From NCBI GenBank assembly GCA_022410635.1, contig JAJVDF010000858.1:159847-223846 (forward strand): a stretch of DNA of 64,000 bases. The letters are read 5' to 3'. Origin of the DNA: Tretioscincus oriximinensis (taxonomy: Eukaryota > Chordata > Lepidosauria > Squamata > Gymnophthalmidae). This document shows positions 33,781-45,600 of the stretch, in pieces (position 1 is the first letter of the stretch; the number at the start of each line of letters is the position of its first letter). Position numbers and translations under genes: made by a program. The notes under the pieces were generated by a model. That model was not told the origin of the DNA. It searched no databases and worked only from the letters and a program-made list of their open reading frames with translations.

Positions 33781-34212
33781 TAGGGTTGACCTATGTTCCG
33801 GAAAACCGGGATTGTCCCGGATTTGTGGACAAAAAAATTGTCCCATCTGGTTTAATAAAAATATATAAAAATTCCGGTTTTCTGCAACGTCAGGAGGAGG
33901 AGAAAGAGAGAGGGACGGAGGCAGGTTTATCATCAGTTTCTTTCGTGCCTCCTGTCCGAGTCCAAAGCAATCCCCACCCCACAGAGAGTCAGCAGCAGCC
34001 GTCAACGCAGAAGCAAGCCAACCTTTTNTTTCTTCCCCCGCTGCACAGCCTGCCTCGTCGCCCAGACCTTCCTGCCCCCTCGGTGGTTNGTCGCCTTTCC
34101 CTGCCAAGTGGCACCAATCAGCAGGTGCGTGTGTGCATGCGTGCACGCGGGGGGGGGGGACTATTTTCTAAACTGTGTCTCGGTTTGATACACTTAGATT
34201 ATGGCAACCCTA
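33781..34212. mobile_element. hAT-like element with TAGGGTTG ends, copy 1
   Basis: Ends TAGGGTTGACCTATGTTCCG and ATGGCAACCCTA. Flanks CTTTTAGT and CTTGTAGT agree at 7 of 8, an 8-bp target duplication as made by hAT transposases. Contains GTCCCGG and mirrored CCGGGAT motifs and a (GTGCGTGCACGC) stretch shared with the 35.2 kb copy. No transposase frame. Ns at about 34028 and 34089. Confidence 0.85.
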
Positions 34213-35213
34213 CTTGTAGTAGTAGTATTCATTAGAGCCTCATTGGTAGGGCAACTCCTTTATGATTTTTTTTAAGTAAAGAGAAATAAAATAGATTATG
34301 TTTTTAATGATTACCTAGATGTTTGAGAAGAAATGGAATAAAGAACAACTAAAAGAACAACCAAAAGAAGACATTGGCTTTATCCAGCAACACACATACC
34401 TCAAAAAGATAGCTATGGTAATTTGAATTATTTATATATATATATGACAGCTACTAGAGGAGAAGACTTTTAATAGAGAAATGCGGGGTGGGGGGGAATA
34501 ACTTTGTTGTTTTTTATAAGTGCAATTGCAGCTGTGAAAAAGGATTAGGGCCAAAATGAATCTCACATTTTTTCGGTTTTTAAAGAAAAGAAAATATATT
34601 AAATCCTGATAAGATCAAAAATTGGCAAAAGTCATTGTTAAAATTTATCTAGTAAAATTAAAAAATCATGATTCAAATTAATAGTTATTCATGATGATAA
34701 AAGAAGTCACTTTTCATTTTCAAGTATTGAAATATATCATTATTCTTACTATATTAATTGGGTAATGTATTGGCTAAGAATTCCCAATTAACCATTCATG
34801 AAAATGAACGAGCACTTATCAGTTTAAGTTTACTGATAAAATTATGAATACCGGTAAATATTTAAACAACCTTTCCAAAGAGAAGTGTACAGTGTATTTT
34901 TAAAACTGTCAAGCAATGTTGCGTGTATATGTGTTCATATGAATCAAACCGGCAGTTCATCAGTTGTACAGTTTATGAACCTTACATTCACTATATGTTA
35001 TAAGAAAATGACTCTGGGACTAATTTAGTTGATCTTAGTTCATGGGCATCTCTGTATAGAAAGAGGTACCCCATTAAGTAGATATGCATGAACAGTATGT
35101 TTGGTTCAGTGTGAACCAATTCAAACATGAGCTGTTTGAATGAACTTAAAAACATGGATGTATGGATCGGACTTTGCATATCTCCAGAAGATATTCTCAA
35201 ACTACAACCAAGG
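34213..35213. other. Unassigned AT-rich sequence
   Basis: Between two hAT-like copies. (TA)n run near 34434. Nothing recognised. Confidence 0.3.
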
Positions 35214-35832
35214 TAGGGTTGCCATNTTTTGGCAGCCCAAAACCGGGACAGGGGTGGGGTGGGGGTGCGTGCACGCGTGTGCACAAACATGAACGCATGT
35301 GCGTGCACACACACAAACGCGTGCGCGCATGCGCACATACAGACGCTTGTAGAGACAGGCAGAACCTCTCTTCTGCTCTCACTACAAGCGTCTGTGTGCG
35401 CGCACGTACGTAGCTGCTCCTTGGCTGGAGGCGGGGTTTCGCCCTGCTCTCAGGCAAGCGCGCCAGCTCCAGCGGAGCAAAAATGCCTGCGTTTGTGACA
35501 GAACAGAGCTGTCCTCCTGTCAGAAACCCAGGTGTTTTGCTCTACTGGAAGTGAATTGGCTTTGCCTGAGAGCAGGACGAAACCCCGCCTCCAGCCAAGG
35601 AGCAGCTACAGTGCGCTCCAAGGGTCCTCCCAGGACCTCGGAAAGCGTTGCGCNAGCTTCAGCTGTCAGCTCTGACGGCTGCTTTTCCTTTAAAATCCTG
35701 CCTTTTTACATTCCCTGATGCAGCATCGGGGAATGTAAAAAGCCGGGATTTTAGCTTAAAACCCGGAGGGGACTATATTTTAGTCCCCCAAACCGGGATT
35801 GTCCCGGTTTACCGGAACGTATGGCAACCCTA
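35214..35832. mobile_element. hAT-like element with TAGGGTTG ends, copy 2 (619 bp, multi-palindrome)
   Basis: Terminal TAGGGTTGCCAT / ATGGCAACCCTA with a perfect 8-bp duplication AACCAAGG (35206-35213 and 35833-35840). Internally it holds alternating purine-pyrimidine runs (GTGCGTGCACGCGTGTGCAC), 48-bp inverted arms at 35410-35457 and 35562-35609, and a second palindrome at 35702-35742 (20-bp arms, 1-nt centre). No transposase frame, so non-autonomous. Confidence 0.92.
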
Positions 35833-35840
35833 AACCAAGG

Positions 35841-37172
35841 ATAAGATGGACAAACCATGTCATGGAAGCAACAAATATGAGTTTGGATAGACTTCAGAAA
35901 GCAGTGGGAAACAGAGGTCCCTGGTGGTGATATGGTTCATGTGGGGTTACAAAGAATGCAATCGAGTTCTTACCATTCCAGTTCTAAGGAGGTCTTTAGA
36001 CGTTGTTCTCAGGAGCTGCAAATGAAGGCAAAATAGCCTTCAGTTTTTTTTCTGTGTGTTTAAAGCAATTCTTGATTGACCATATTTCCATTTTTAAAGG
36101 TAAGGGAAGTTTGCGTACCAAAGCAATGTTTGCAATGTCTGAAGAGAAGAGTATGTGCAAAGATAATAAAGCTCATCAACTGATCTTAGACTTCGACATA
36201 CGTGCTTACCATGTAATTACAGAGAAGATAAACCCTGTTTCTGTAAAATATGAAGTTTATTTTTTGTGTGCTGCCTTCAGTGCTTAATATCTAAAGCAAA
36301 TCCTCATTGTCAGCAAGAGTGTCAAATAAGCCTGGCTGTCTCTTTTGCTGAAGAAGAAAGATAAGCGAATATGCTTTATACTTCCACTGCCAAATTCTTA
36401 GTTATAACCATTAACATATGTTTTAGCATTCATTGTTAAATTTATTACTGACTGCTTGATTTTTTTTTATTCTTATGACGATTCAACGATTGGAATGGGC
36501 CTGTATTTGTATACATTTTACTAAAGTTGCAAACATTGGATGGTTTTATTTGTTAATGATGTTTCAAGTCTAACGGTCAATGACCAAAATAAACAGAGCA
36601 TGTTTGATTTCCATGCTCTGAGTTGCAATGATTTGCAGTAGTACTCTACCTTCTTGGGTTCGGAAAAAAATCATTGAACTCACTTTTATGGATCCTTTCT
36701 AAAATTGCTTAAAATCCTACATAAATGAACAGAAACCTAGAAGAGGTTTTCTGGGTACCCAGGTGCATTGTGCTCTAATAAAACAACTACTGGAAGATCG
36801 AGTTCTACCTATCTCATTCTGATGCCCTTCTGGTACTGTAAAACACAGAGCAAGCATACGTGGTATGTCCTGGACTTAAAAAGAACCTCGTAAGCAGTGA
36901 AATGCTTACTCAGCAAATAAACTTGCAATGATTCAACAGACATGCCGTGATGTGAGAGTCAATAAACCACAAAAGATTTTTGTAAATTTGACCCTTGAGG
37001 TGGAAGAGGAATTAACAGCACTTGCTGACTGCAGAGGTATCAGCTTTAAAGAATGAACAAATTAATATTTATTTATTTTTTATTTTTTGGGTGGGTGGGG
37101 AATCTGACTCAGGCCCTTTCTACACTGGGTCTTATGCCAGATTTAATCTGAAATAGGGTTCTATAATTTATA
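35841..37172. other. Unassigned intergenic sequence
   Basis: AT-rich, no recognised element. Confidence 0.3.
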
Positions 37173-37431
37173 TAGAGAGCCAGTTTGGTGTAGTGGTTAG
37201 AGTGTGGGACCCTTATCTGGTCATCTCCCGGTTCGATTCCCCACTCCTCCATGAAGTCATCTGGGTGACCTTGGGCCAGTCACAGTTCTTTGAACTCTCT
37301 CAGCCCCACCTACTACACAGGGTGTCTGTTGTGGAGAAAGCAACAAAAGCTATGTGCCCCACCCAATGGTTGGCCACCCTGAGACCTTCGGGTATAGAGC
37401 GGGATACAAATACAAATAAATAAATAAATAT
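37173..37431 (+). mobile_element. tRNA-derived SINE type A, plus strand, full length
   Basis: Head GAGCCAGTTTGGTGTAGTGG with a GGTTCGATTCCCC B-box-like block, core TGGGTGACCTTGGGCCAGTC and GGGTGTCTGTTGTGGAGAAA, and LINE-type tail GGCCACCCTGAGACCTTCGG...TACAAATAAATAAATA. Best copy of this type in the window. Confidence 0.9.
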
Positions 37432-39828
37432 ATGCTAGTGCAGACTATGGCAACTCTCCTGTCATAAACATTACTAGCGTGATGGGAGGTCCTATGCCAG
37501 AGTGTAATCCAGACTCTCAGTAAGGGCTTTAATCTCTTTCCTTTTCCCTCCAACCTGCTGTTTCCAGTTGTCTTTTTACAGGTTAAGTAATACTCAGACA
37601 GGGTACTATCCACTGATTGGCCACTCTATGGGAAACCCCGATATTTTTGATTATGTAATTTTCTGCCCAGCCCAATTTACAAGAAGAACTTTTTTCAGAG
37701 TTATGAAACAAATGATGAAGCGTCAACTCAGGGCAGCTGTAAAGGTAAAGAGGCATCACAGGGCTTTCTTTGTGCCACCACTCAGGCTGTGTGGAGTAAT
37801 TTTCATCTTGAGTCATGTCAAATGCCATCATTATAGGCACTATAGCAGTGAAAATGCACTTCCTTACTCACCTCTTCACCACATTTCTTTTAGGTTTTTC
37901 ACGCATTTTCATACTGTCATTACAGATCAGCATTTACCTTTTTCGTTTCACGCAATGTCTCAAGACGTGGCCTGAGATAAAAGCACAATGAAATATATTC
38001 ATAGATATGTATTTCAACATGTATTTTAGAAATGGACAAGACAATAAAGAAAGGTTTGTTTTGGTTTATTCGTTGATTTTTAATAGTTTTCATTCCATAT
38101 CCAATCCTGCATCAAAACAGTTTATTTGTCATTTTTAAAAATTACACATAAAGTATTTCCACAATGTGCACACAACTCACATGACACAATTTGCATTTAC
38201 AACATACATCAGTTATGCATGTAAGTAATATGCAATATCCAGTGTGCATAAACATGCACATAAATATTTGTAAATTTACATACAGAAATGCAGTATGTTC
38301 AAGCATTCAAAAAGAATAACTGAAGGACCAATCAGACTCAAAATCCACACAATAAAATGACAAACCCTTTATTCTGGTTAGAATAAATTCCCAAAATCTC
38401 CCCATAAGTGAGCATCAAACCTCCCATTTCTTATGCATGCTGTTTCCATAACCTGCTCATTCATGCTTCCATATGAATGAGTTCACAAACTGAAAAGGTT
38501 TCTGTAGACCCATTTGATGCCTTATTATTGGTGTATGTCCTGTAAACAATGGCCTTATATTCAAATGTAACACTCAACATTTCTCTTTTGTTTGCTCACA
38601 AAATAAAGTAAGTAATTGAATTGCATTCACTCCCTAGTTTATTATACTGAAGATCTTGATGTAACATTGTGGGTTGCCAGACTATGTTAGTTGCATATGA
38701 CTTTCACTCAAAGGATTCTGGGATTTTTGTCTTAGATAGAACTAATGGAGAATATAAACAGATTAGTATCAAAACTGTGTGCACCAAAATCTCAAATATC
38801 TCAATTTTGCAGATCATTGCTATGTTTTCAGAATCTGGACACTTAAAACCGATGCCTTTTGGCTGTAGGGAAGAAGTTAGTGGGGTCTTTGAATAGAGAA
38901 ATACTTTGATGATATGAACAACTCGTATTTAGCACACATGAAATCAATAGACAGATCTGGAGGAGCAGAAGATAGTGTGGCTCTGCATCAAAGTGACATA
39001 TAAATTGTGTAATGAAAGATTTGTGCTCTGATATTTGCAGTACTCCAATTTTTGAAAAACCAGCTATGTTGATTGCAGCTCAAAGAAATTTCAAATTAGT
39101 GATGTGTGGCAATTGAGTTCCCAAACTTTCTCCATTCACCTTTTCTAGGACAAAATGTTTATGAGGCATGGAGATGGCAGATTAGTATGCAAACAATCCC
39201 ATCTTTTGAATGGGATTGCTGTGATCACATCAGTCAAAGCAGTAATCCATAACACAGAGGCTGCCAATAGACAGCAAGAGATAATGCGGGATCCAATAAG
39301 AACCCAAGATTGGCTCCTGCCTCCCTGAGCTAGACATGGGAAGCAATCTAATGCTTATCTTTGTGTCTGTCAACACTTTCTGCCAACAGCTTAATTGGGG
39401 CTATTCAAAATCTGCCAAGCACCCATTCAGGTTTGTTGTAAAGGCTACTGACAAATATCAAGGTAAAATGTAGCATTATTGTTAGATTCCCTGTGGGGTT
39501 TGGTGCTTAAACCAGGACAATACTGGAATAAATGCATCACCAATACCTTGGTGATGCATTTGATTGTGGTTTAATCAAACACAAGCACACATTATTGTTT
39601 TCTCAGTCTGCACAGGGGAGATCTCTTCATATGAAAAAACAAATATACCTTGTGAGTCCTGTCATGTGCAATATCCATCCAGTTTCAATAAATTGTACAA
39701 TACTCTGAAAAACCAAATGTTACAATGAGTGCTGCATGACAACTTTGTTATACCATGTATAAGACCATGTTATGATTCAGGAGCAAAATAGCCCATAGCA
39801 TTCTTTCCTTTAGCATTCTTTAGCATTT
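37432..39828. other. Unassigned intergenic sequence
   Basis: No gene or named repeat recognised. Confidence 0.3.
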
Positions 39829-40302
39829 GGTCAAGTTGGTTGAGGCTATTGGGAGTTGTAGTACTTCATGAGTACTTTCACGAATGGCATGAAAGACTAC
39901 AGGAACGAATGGCACAGTCACTAGGGAGACGGTTTCGAAGCCCTGTGTCGAACATGGAGAGGGGTGCCACCCTTCTCCATGTTCGACACAGGGCTTCGAA
40001 ACCGTCTCCCTAGTGACTGTGCCATTCATTCCTGTAGTCTTTCATGCTATTCATGAAGTACTACAACCCCCAATAGCCTCAACCAACTTGGCCTTCTACT
40101 AGCATGTAGCTCTGACCAACCCAGTTGTTCGAAAGCAAGAATTGTAACTGACTGCGACTAGCTAAATGAGAACCACCACAGCCTGGTGGGGAAGATAGAA
40201 TGTAAGTCTTCGGAGTGAAAAATAACCTTGTAAGCCTCTTTGAGTCCCTTTGGGTGAGAAAGCTGCAGTATAAAAACCCAGTTCTTCTTCTTCTTCTTCT
40301 TC
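39829..40302 (+). mobile_element. tRNA-derived SINE type B broken by an inverted duplication
   Basis: SINE sequence starts near 39899 and stops at 39966. The next 126 bp (39967-40092) are the inverse of 39829-39966, including non-SINE flank. The SINE then resumes at about 40094 and ends in (TTC)n at 40302. The arms are nearly identical apart from a roughly 12-bp indel. Confidence 0.88.
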
Positions 40303-42163
40303 ACTCTGGCTTACATTAACTCAGGAGAGCTCAGAATCCAGATTTCTGTCCATTTCCTTCTATAAGAAAATGCAGGGCTACAACGCAAAAAGAATACCAT
40401 GGGCAGAGGATATGACTCCGATTAAAACGAACAAAATTGAAGCTTCTGCCACCCTGCTGCTTCTGCCATCCCAACCTATAGAAGAAGGAGCAACATTTAC
40501 AGCTAATCAGTGTCTTAAAACTTTAATAATAATTCTTTTTTTAAAAAGCAATTGCCTAAAAATGTTTTTATGGAGTGTTTCCATACAGACCAATAAAATA
40601 AGAAATGACTTTGTTCTTCTCAAGTTACTGGGATGGATCCCAGTTAAATATAACCAAGATTCTTCTTACCTATCAGAAAAGGCCATATCAGCCACCAGGT
40701 TTTAATATCAGAAGTAAACCATATTCTTGCTCTTTTACAAGTTATCAGTACAGTGTTATTGCGGTCCCTTTATGTAGACATGCATTCTATATAGAAAATA
40801 AAAAGAAAATTTTGGGCCAGCAAAACGTGTAGGCTGAGGTTACATTTCAATTTGATAATCCAGTTTAGGATAGACTGGAAACACAGAGCATTTTAGGCCC
40901 AGGCACAGTTACTTCAGGAATGTGGGAAAGAAGAGATGGTTCTGGTAGGGCTGCCATGTGTCATGGATTTCATGGACAACACTGTCAACCCAGCAAGAAA
41001 AGGGACATTTCACAATTTTTCTGGAAAAGGCAGGAAGTCAGGGAGCAGCGAATGGACATGAAGCAGTACAATGTGACTGCATTTGAAGTCTTGGACTATG
41101 GCAGTCTTGAGTTCTGGGAGTTTTGCAGCCCCATTGCTATTGCCAATAGGTGGTCAAGGCCACATCACACAGTTTCAGTTTGGGTCACCACTTCTGATTC
41201 CAAGACTCTGAGGCCATTGGCTGCTTTTCATGCTTCAGTGGTATTTAACCAAATGCTTTTCTTGAAGGGAAATGGTATAGTTCTGTCAACTAGAATGTGG
41301 TCAGTAGCAATTAGTTTGGATTTCTCCCTCTTCCCTCCAGATGCCAGAGCCTACGATCTGCTTTCTATACTTCTACAGCCCTTCATTTGGACCCATTTCC
41401 TGAAACTGAAACAAATTCAGTATTAGGATTATCCAAATTCAGGATAGTCCATTTGGAAAAGGAAAGTCTACCGAAAAAACAGAAACGTATTTTGGGTCTG
41501 ATCTTTGAACTCTAAGATCACCCTTGAAGTTCCAAAAAGTATTTCATAACAAGCAAAAAAAAAAAAACCCAGAAAAATCACAACAAATCAATTCATTAGT
41601 CAAACATTTCAAACCAACAAAGAAACTTATTCATCATGGCCAAAAATGTGACAGATCTTGACATTTTAAGAGAGTGTTAATTTCATTATACCAATTTCTT
41701 GGTTAGCAAGGATAATTTGTTTCTTGTAACAGTAGACCAAATTACTTCAGGTTAGCAAAGTATACGTACTCTTATTTTTAAATGAAAAAAAAGAAACTCT
41801 CCTGCTCTAGAGACTGCAAGAATTTCTTTGTTGACACAAGAATTATGCATAGCCGACTTTTTCCATGATTTGGAGAGGAAAAATAAGTTAAGATTTTATA
41901 CAGTGTCTAACAATGTTTTGTCTTCATACTAGAATTCTTGAGTATCCATCTCTGATCAACTCTGCTCCATTTTCCACTGCAATTTGAAAAAGTAATTCAA
42001 CCCAAGAAAGAGACAGATTCCACATTTATACAATTGACTTTTCCAAATCTGCTCCAATCATCTTCTTTAGTTTACCCACATTAACAAAGTCTTAGGAGGA
42101 AGGAGGGAATTCAATCTAGAGGCATAAGGTTGGTCCAGACTTTCCAAACTCCTGTAAAATGGA
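40303..42163. other. MEOX1 3' UTR (upper part) and unassigned downstream sequence
   Basis: Directly below the MEOX1 stop is its 3' UTR, of unknown length (TATAAA variant near 41893, ATTAAA near 40705 on the gene strand). The 168-codon plus-strand frame at 40920-41426 lacks any family match and runs against MEOX1. Confidence 0.45.
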
Positions 42164-42286
42164 CTATTCTGAGCTCGGGGAGGCAGCAGAGTCCATGTCT
42201 TCCATGTTGTGGTCTTGGGGTGACAGAGGTTGACCACCTTTCACACGTTTCCATTTCATCCTACGATTCTGAAACCATACTTTAAC
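42164..42286 (-). CDS. MEOX1: MEOX1 coding exon 3 (C-terminal third of homeodomain and tail)
   Basis: After a TCTTATGCAG acceptor this exon reads [19 protein letters not shown], then a short acidic/serine tail ending SAASPSSE and TAG (42166-42164). It supplies homeodomain positions 45-60: recognition helix 3 with W48, F49, Q50, N51 and R53, which contact DNA. The KGGQP...ASPSSE tail closely matches human MEOX1 and differs from MEOX2, which settles the paralogue. The coding part is 123 nt (40 codons plus stop), in phase 0 with exon 2. The 3' UTR continues below 42164. No AATAAA occurs nearby on this strand; a TATAAA variant lies near 41893, so the transcript end is unresolved. Confidence 0.96.
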
Positions 42287-43284
42287 CTGCATAAGAATAA
42301 ATTTACAGTAAGTTCATACAATCCATAAGTCTGCTATTCTTGAAAAAGGATACCTAGAATCTAGTGAACCATCAGAGAAGGTAGACTGAAGTATNGCCTT
42401 AAATGGTCTCCTTGCCCAAATTAATACCATGATACAACCTTCATGTGGCTGAAGTGGTTCAGGAACATGTACTCTCTGGCCTGAACAGGAGCTATATCAT
42501 ACAAACAGCTGCTGGCATACTCTAGTCTTTCCTACCATTGCCATAGTGTCAAAAGTGATCTAGAGTCTCCAGGTTCAAATTCCAGTTTAGCCATGAAAAG
42601 TCACTGGATGCCTAACATCCAGTGGTATAGAGGAAGTGGAAATGTGACAAACAGTAAAGTAAGACTTGAGTATGTCCCTTCAATTGAATGTATTTCTGTC
42701 CAGTAGTGCAGGAAGAAAGAATAACTACTTCTTCCTCTAATACCACTTCCCCGGTCAAAAACTAAGACACATTTTGTGCCTTTTTACAAGCTGTTTTGCA
42801 TTTAATAAGACCAGTCAATTCAATTGCAGGGTTTTCTCATTCTAGTGTACTTTTGTAGCTATGTGACGGGAGAGCTGCTGTCTATTAAAACGTCCAGCTG
42901 TTTTGACACAGAAGTATAGCAGTAGCTCCATTCTGTGCCAGAACTATTTAACTGCATTTTCTTTCCGGCCTTGTATGATAGCAGGCAACAAAAGTAAAAG
43001 CTGGATTTTCCCGTAGTAAATTGACACCATATTATGGCAGAAAAGCATATTGGCAACAGCTCCAACAATAGCTGGTGATAAATGGCATGTTTGGATGGGG
43101 TAAAGGAACACAGATGTTCCTCAGTGTGCTGGAAATATTTTGAGTACTCTTGGACTACATTCCGAATCGCTGGCTTTTGGAACAGAATTATGATGTTGCA
43201 AAAGAAACTTCCAGATGGAGTCCAGGATATGTCTCGATTTGCATTTAGCTTGCCTACATTCCCTGCTGCGTACCCACGAAGGAT

Positions 43285-43690
43285 TTTTACTGAGATGGCA
43301 CCCCACAAATTCACACAAGTTCAGCAATTCACTCATTAAAAGGGCCTGTGGTCCCAGAGTTTCCAGCCTCCACTGTTTGTCCGATTACATAGTAGACTTA
43401 TCCAAAATCCATTAAAATGTCTTTGTGGGAAATCTCACAAGACTTTGAGGCTAGATATAAAAGTTAATTGGCTCTTGACTCATAGAGAATGATGGGAATT
43501 GTAGTAAAATAAGCACAGCAATGACATTTGGGACATGTGATGTCACAAGAATACAAGGAAATGTAATAGGGAAACAGAAAAACATGTGGAAAATTGGAGG
43601 TAGATGGGCGGAATCGTGAATGTGTTTTTCCAGATTTAAAAAAATAGTGAAACAAAACATGTCATGAGGAGGCATCCTTTCTGTCTATCT
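43285..43690 (+). repeat. Unnamed dispersed repeat, copy 2 of 4
   Basis: TTTACTGAGATGGCACCCC ... ACTTTGAGGCTAGATATAAA ... AGAATGATGGGAATTGTAGT ... AAACATGTCATGAGGAGGCA. Collinear with the 58.6 kb copy over about 400 bp. Confidence 0.85.
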
Positions 43691-44547
43691 CAGGGCTCCT
43701 GGGGGTCTAGCTATGCCATTGTAATGCTTTCTCATTCACACATTTCTCCTTGCAAAGCAGCAATGGTTCCCATATTGGACACAAAGGCACAATCACCTTT
43801 AATATCTTTGAAGGATAGTGAGCATGAGTTTGATCTGATGCAAAAGTGCTTACTTCTGCATTCATTTAAAGGCTTAAAGGTGAATGGTGAATTGTCCTTT
43901 AGAACTGGCTGTTATTGTGTCTTCCTTCACAAATTCAGCAGAATGAGTTTCTCTCTTGGCCCACACGAGCAGTATCGGAATTTGTTTTATGTTGCAAAGC
44001 ATTTGGCACAGCTCTAAAGCAAGCATAACGCTTCATCCATGGAAATGCACTGTGAATTTTTATTTACTTTTCCTCTTTTTAGCAGTAACCTGCTGAGATT
44101 GAGGCCTAATATAATTCACAGATGGGTCATTAAGTCCCTTCTCCAAGGCACAGCACTTAAGGTTGTGTCCACCATGAGTTTAAATACCAATGGCTCCTGT
44201 TGCCTAACTGTATCTTCCTGTACATGCATTTGAACTGTGCTGCTATCATTTTCTGCTGGCAAACATAGTCCACATTATAATGCCACTGGGTGCGAGACAC
44301 TAAAATAAAGCTGGTGGGCAGGTGTTGTGGTGGCGGCTGCAATTTGCATGCTTTTGCAGTATGTCACTTGGCATCTCCGGATTTTTTTAAAATTATTTTT
44401 ACAAATCTCCCCCCCAACCCCCCCGGCCAAAAAATAAAAATAAAAAAATGCTGGAGGCCCCGGGGCAATGCCCTAGTTGCTCCATTGTAGCTATGCCACT
44501 GAAGCATTAACTTTTCTGTTTCTTCCAAAGGAACTTGAAGTAGTCCA

Positions 44548-45115
44548 TAAGAACATAAGAACATAAGAGGAGCCATACTTAGGGTTGCCATACGTCCCGG
44601 TAAACCGGGACATTCACGGTTTTAGGGACAATTTTATTGTCCCGGCTGGATTTAAAAAAAAAGTTTTAAAATCCCGGGTTGCCGCTCCCCACCCCNNNNN
44701 NNNNNNNNNNNNNNNNNNNNNNNNNNNNNNNNNNNNNNNNNNNNNNNNNNNNNNNNGGCAGGAAAGACGTTCTGCCTGTCTCGCTACAAGCGTCTGTATG
44801 TGCGCGCGTGCACGCACCCCCCACCCCACCCCGTCCCGGTTTTGGGTTGCCATAATATGGCAACCCTAGCCATACTGGATCAGGCCACAGCCCATCAGGT
44901 CCAGCATTCTGTCTCACACAGAGGCCCACCAGATGTACCTAGGCAGTCTGAACAGAGGGAAGCAAAATATGCTCCTGTTCATGACTCCCTGCAAATGGTA
45001 TCTTAGGAGTCCTGCCTGTTGCTCCATCCCAGAGGCAACAGCCAGATATCCATCCTAGTAGCCATTTATACCCTTGGTGTCCATAAACCTGTCTAGTCCT
45101 GTCTTGAAACTGTCC
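44548..45115 (-). mobile_element. CR1 LINE 3' end, minus strand, split by an hAT-like insertion
   Basis: The left piece ends AGAGGAGCCATACT and the right piece resumes GCCATACTGGATCAGGCCAC after the inserted element, then runs to CTTGAAACTGTCCAG. Removing the insert and one target copy gives the sequence found in every other CR1 3' end here. Confidence 0.92.
44580..44868. mobile_element. hAT-like element with TAGGGTTG ends, copy 3, containing 61 Ns
   Basis: TAGGGTTGCCATACGTCCCG to GGTTGCCATAATATGGCAACCCTA-type end, flanked by a perfect 8-bp duplication GCCATACT (44572-44579, 44869-44876). Ns at 44696-44756. The right part matches copy 2 (ACAAGCGTCTGTATGTGCGC). Confidence 0.93.
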
Positions 45116-45206
45116 AGTTTTAATATGTTCAAGCAGTATCCAGGTGTCAGATTGGGTATTCTGGGGTAAAGCAGTCCAGACAGTCCAGATTTATTCCAGA
45201 ATATCC

Positions 45207-45600
45207 AAATATAGAATCATAGAATCATAGAGTTGGAAGGGACCTCCAGGGTCATCGGGTCCAACTCTCTGCTCGATGCAGAATTCATTAAACCATCCCA
45301 GACAAATGACTGTCCAGCCTCTGTTTGAAGACTTCCAGGGAAGGTGAACTCACAATCTCCTGTGGCAACCTGTTCCACTGGTTTATCACCCTGACTGTTA
45401 GAAAGTTTTTTCTGATATCTAATCTAAAGCTATTCCTTTGCAGTTTCATGCCATTGTTTCCAGTCCTTCCATGTGCTGATATAGGCACTTCCCATGCAGG
45501 GATGTGCAAACCTTTGTTCTGAATTAGTTGGGACACTCCTGCTCCCTGCCTTGAGGTGCAGTGGTTATTTCCAATGGTGTGCCAGCTGCCCAGGAACAAA
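45207..45600 (-). mobile_element. CR1 LINE 3' end, second subfamily, minus strand
   Basis: Starts AGAATCATAGAATCATAGAG, the octamer-like terminal repeat typical of CR1, then TTGGAAGGGACCTCCAGGGT. A minus-strand frame includes LTVRVINQWNRLPQEIV, a CR1 C-terminal block. Distinct in sequence from the 53 kb copies. Confidence 0.9.

Noticed and set aside
40920..41426. 168-codon open frame, plus strand, just below MEOX1
   Set aside because: No family similarity; lies antisense to MEOX1 flanking sequence; composition like the surrounding noncoding DNA.
42859..43314. 151-codon open frame, minus strand, in MEOX1 intron 2
   Set aside because: Overlaps a dispersed repeat, no domain, and is not flanked by plausible splice sites joining MEOX1.
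44614..44929. Open frames running through the N gap
   Set aside because: Ns were read as unknown residues; the sequence is an hAT-like element, not a gene.
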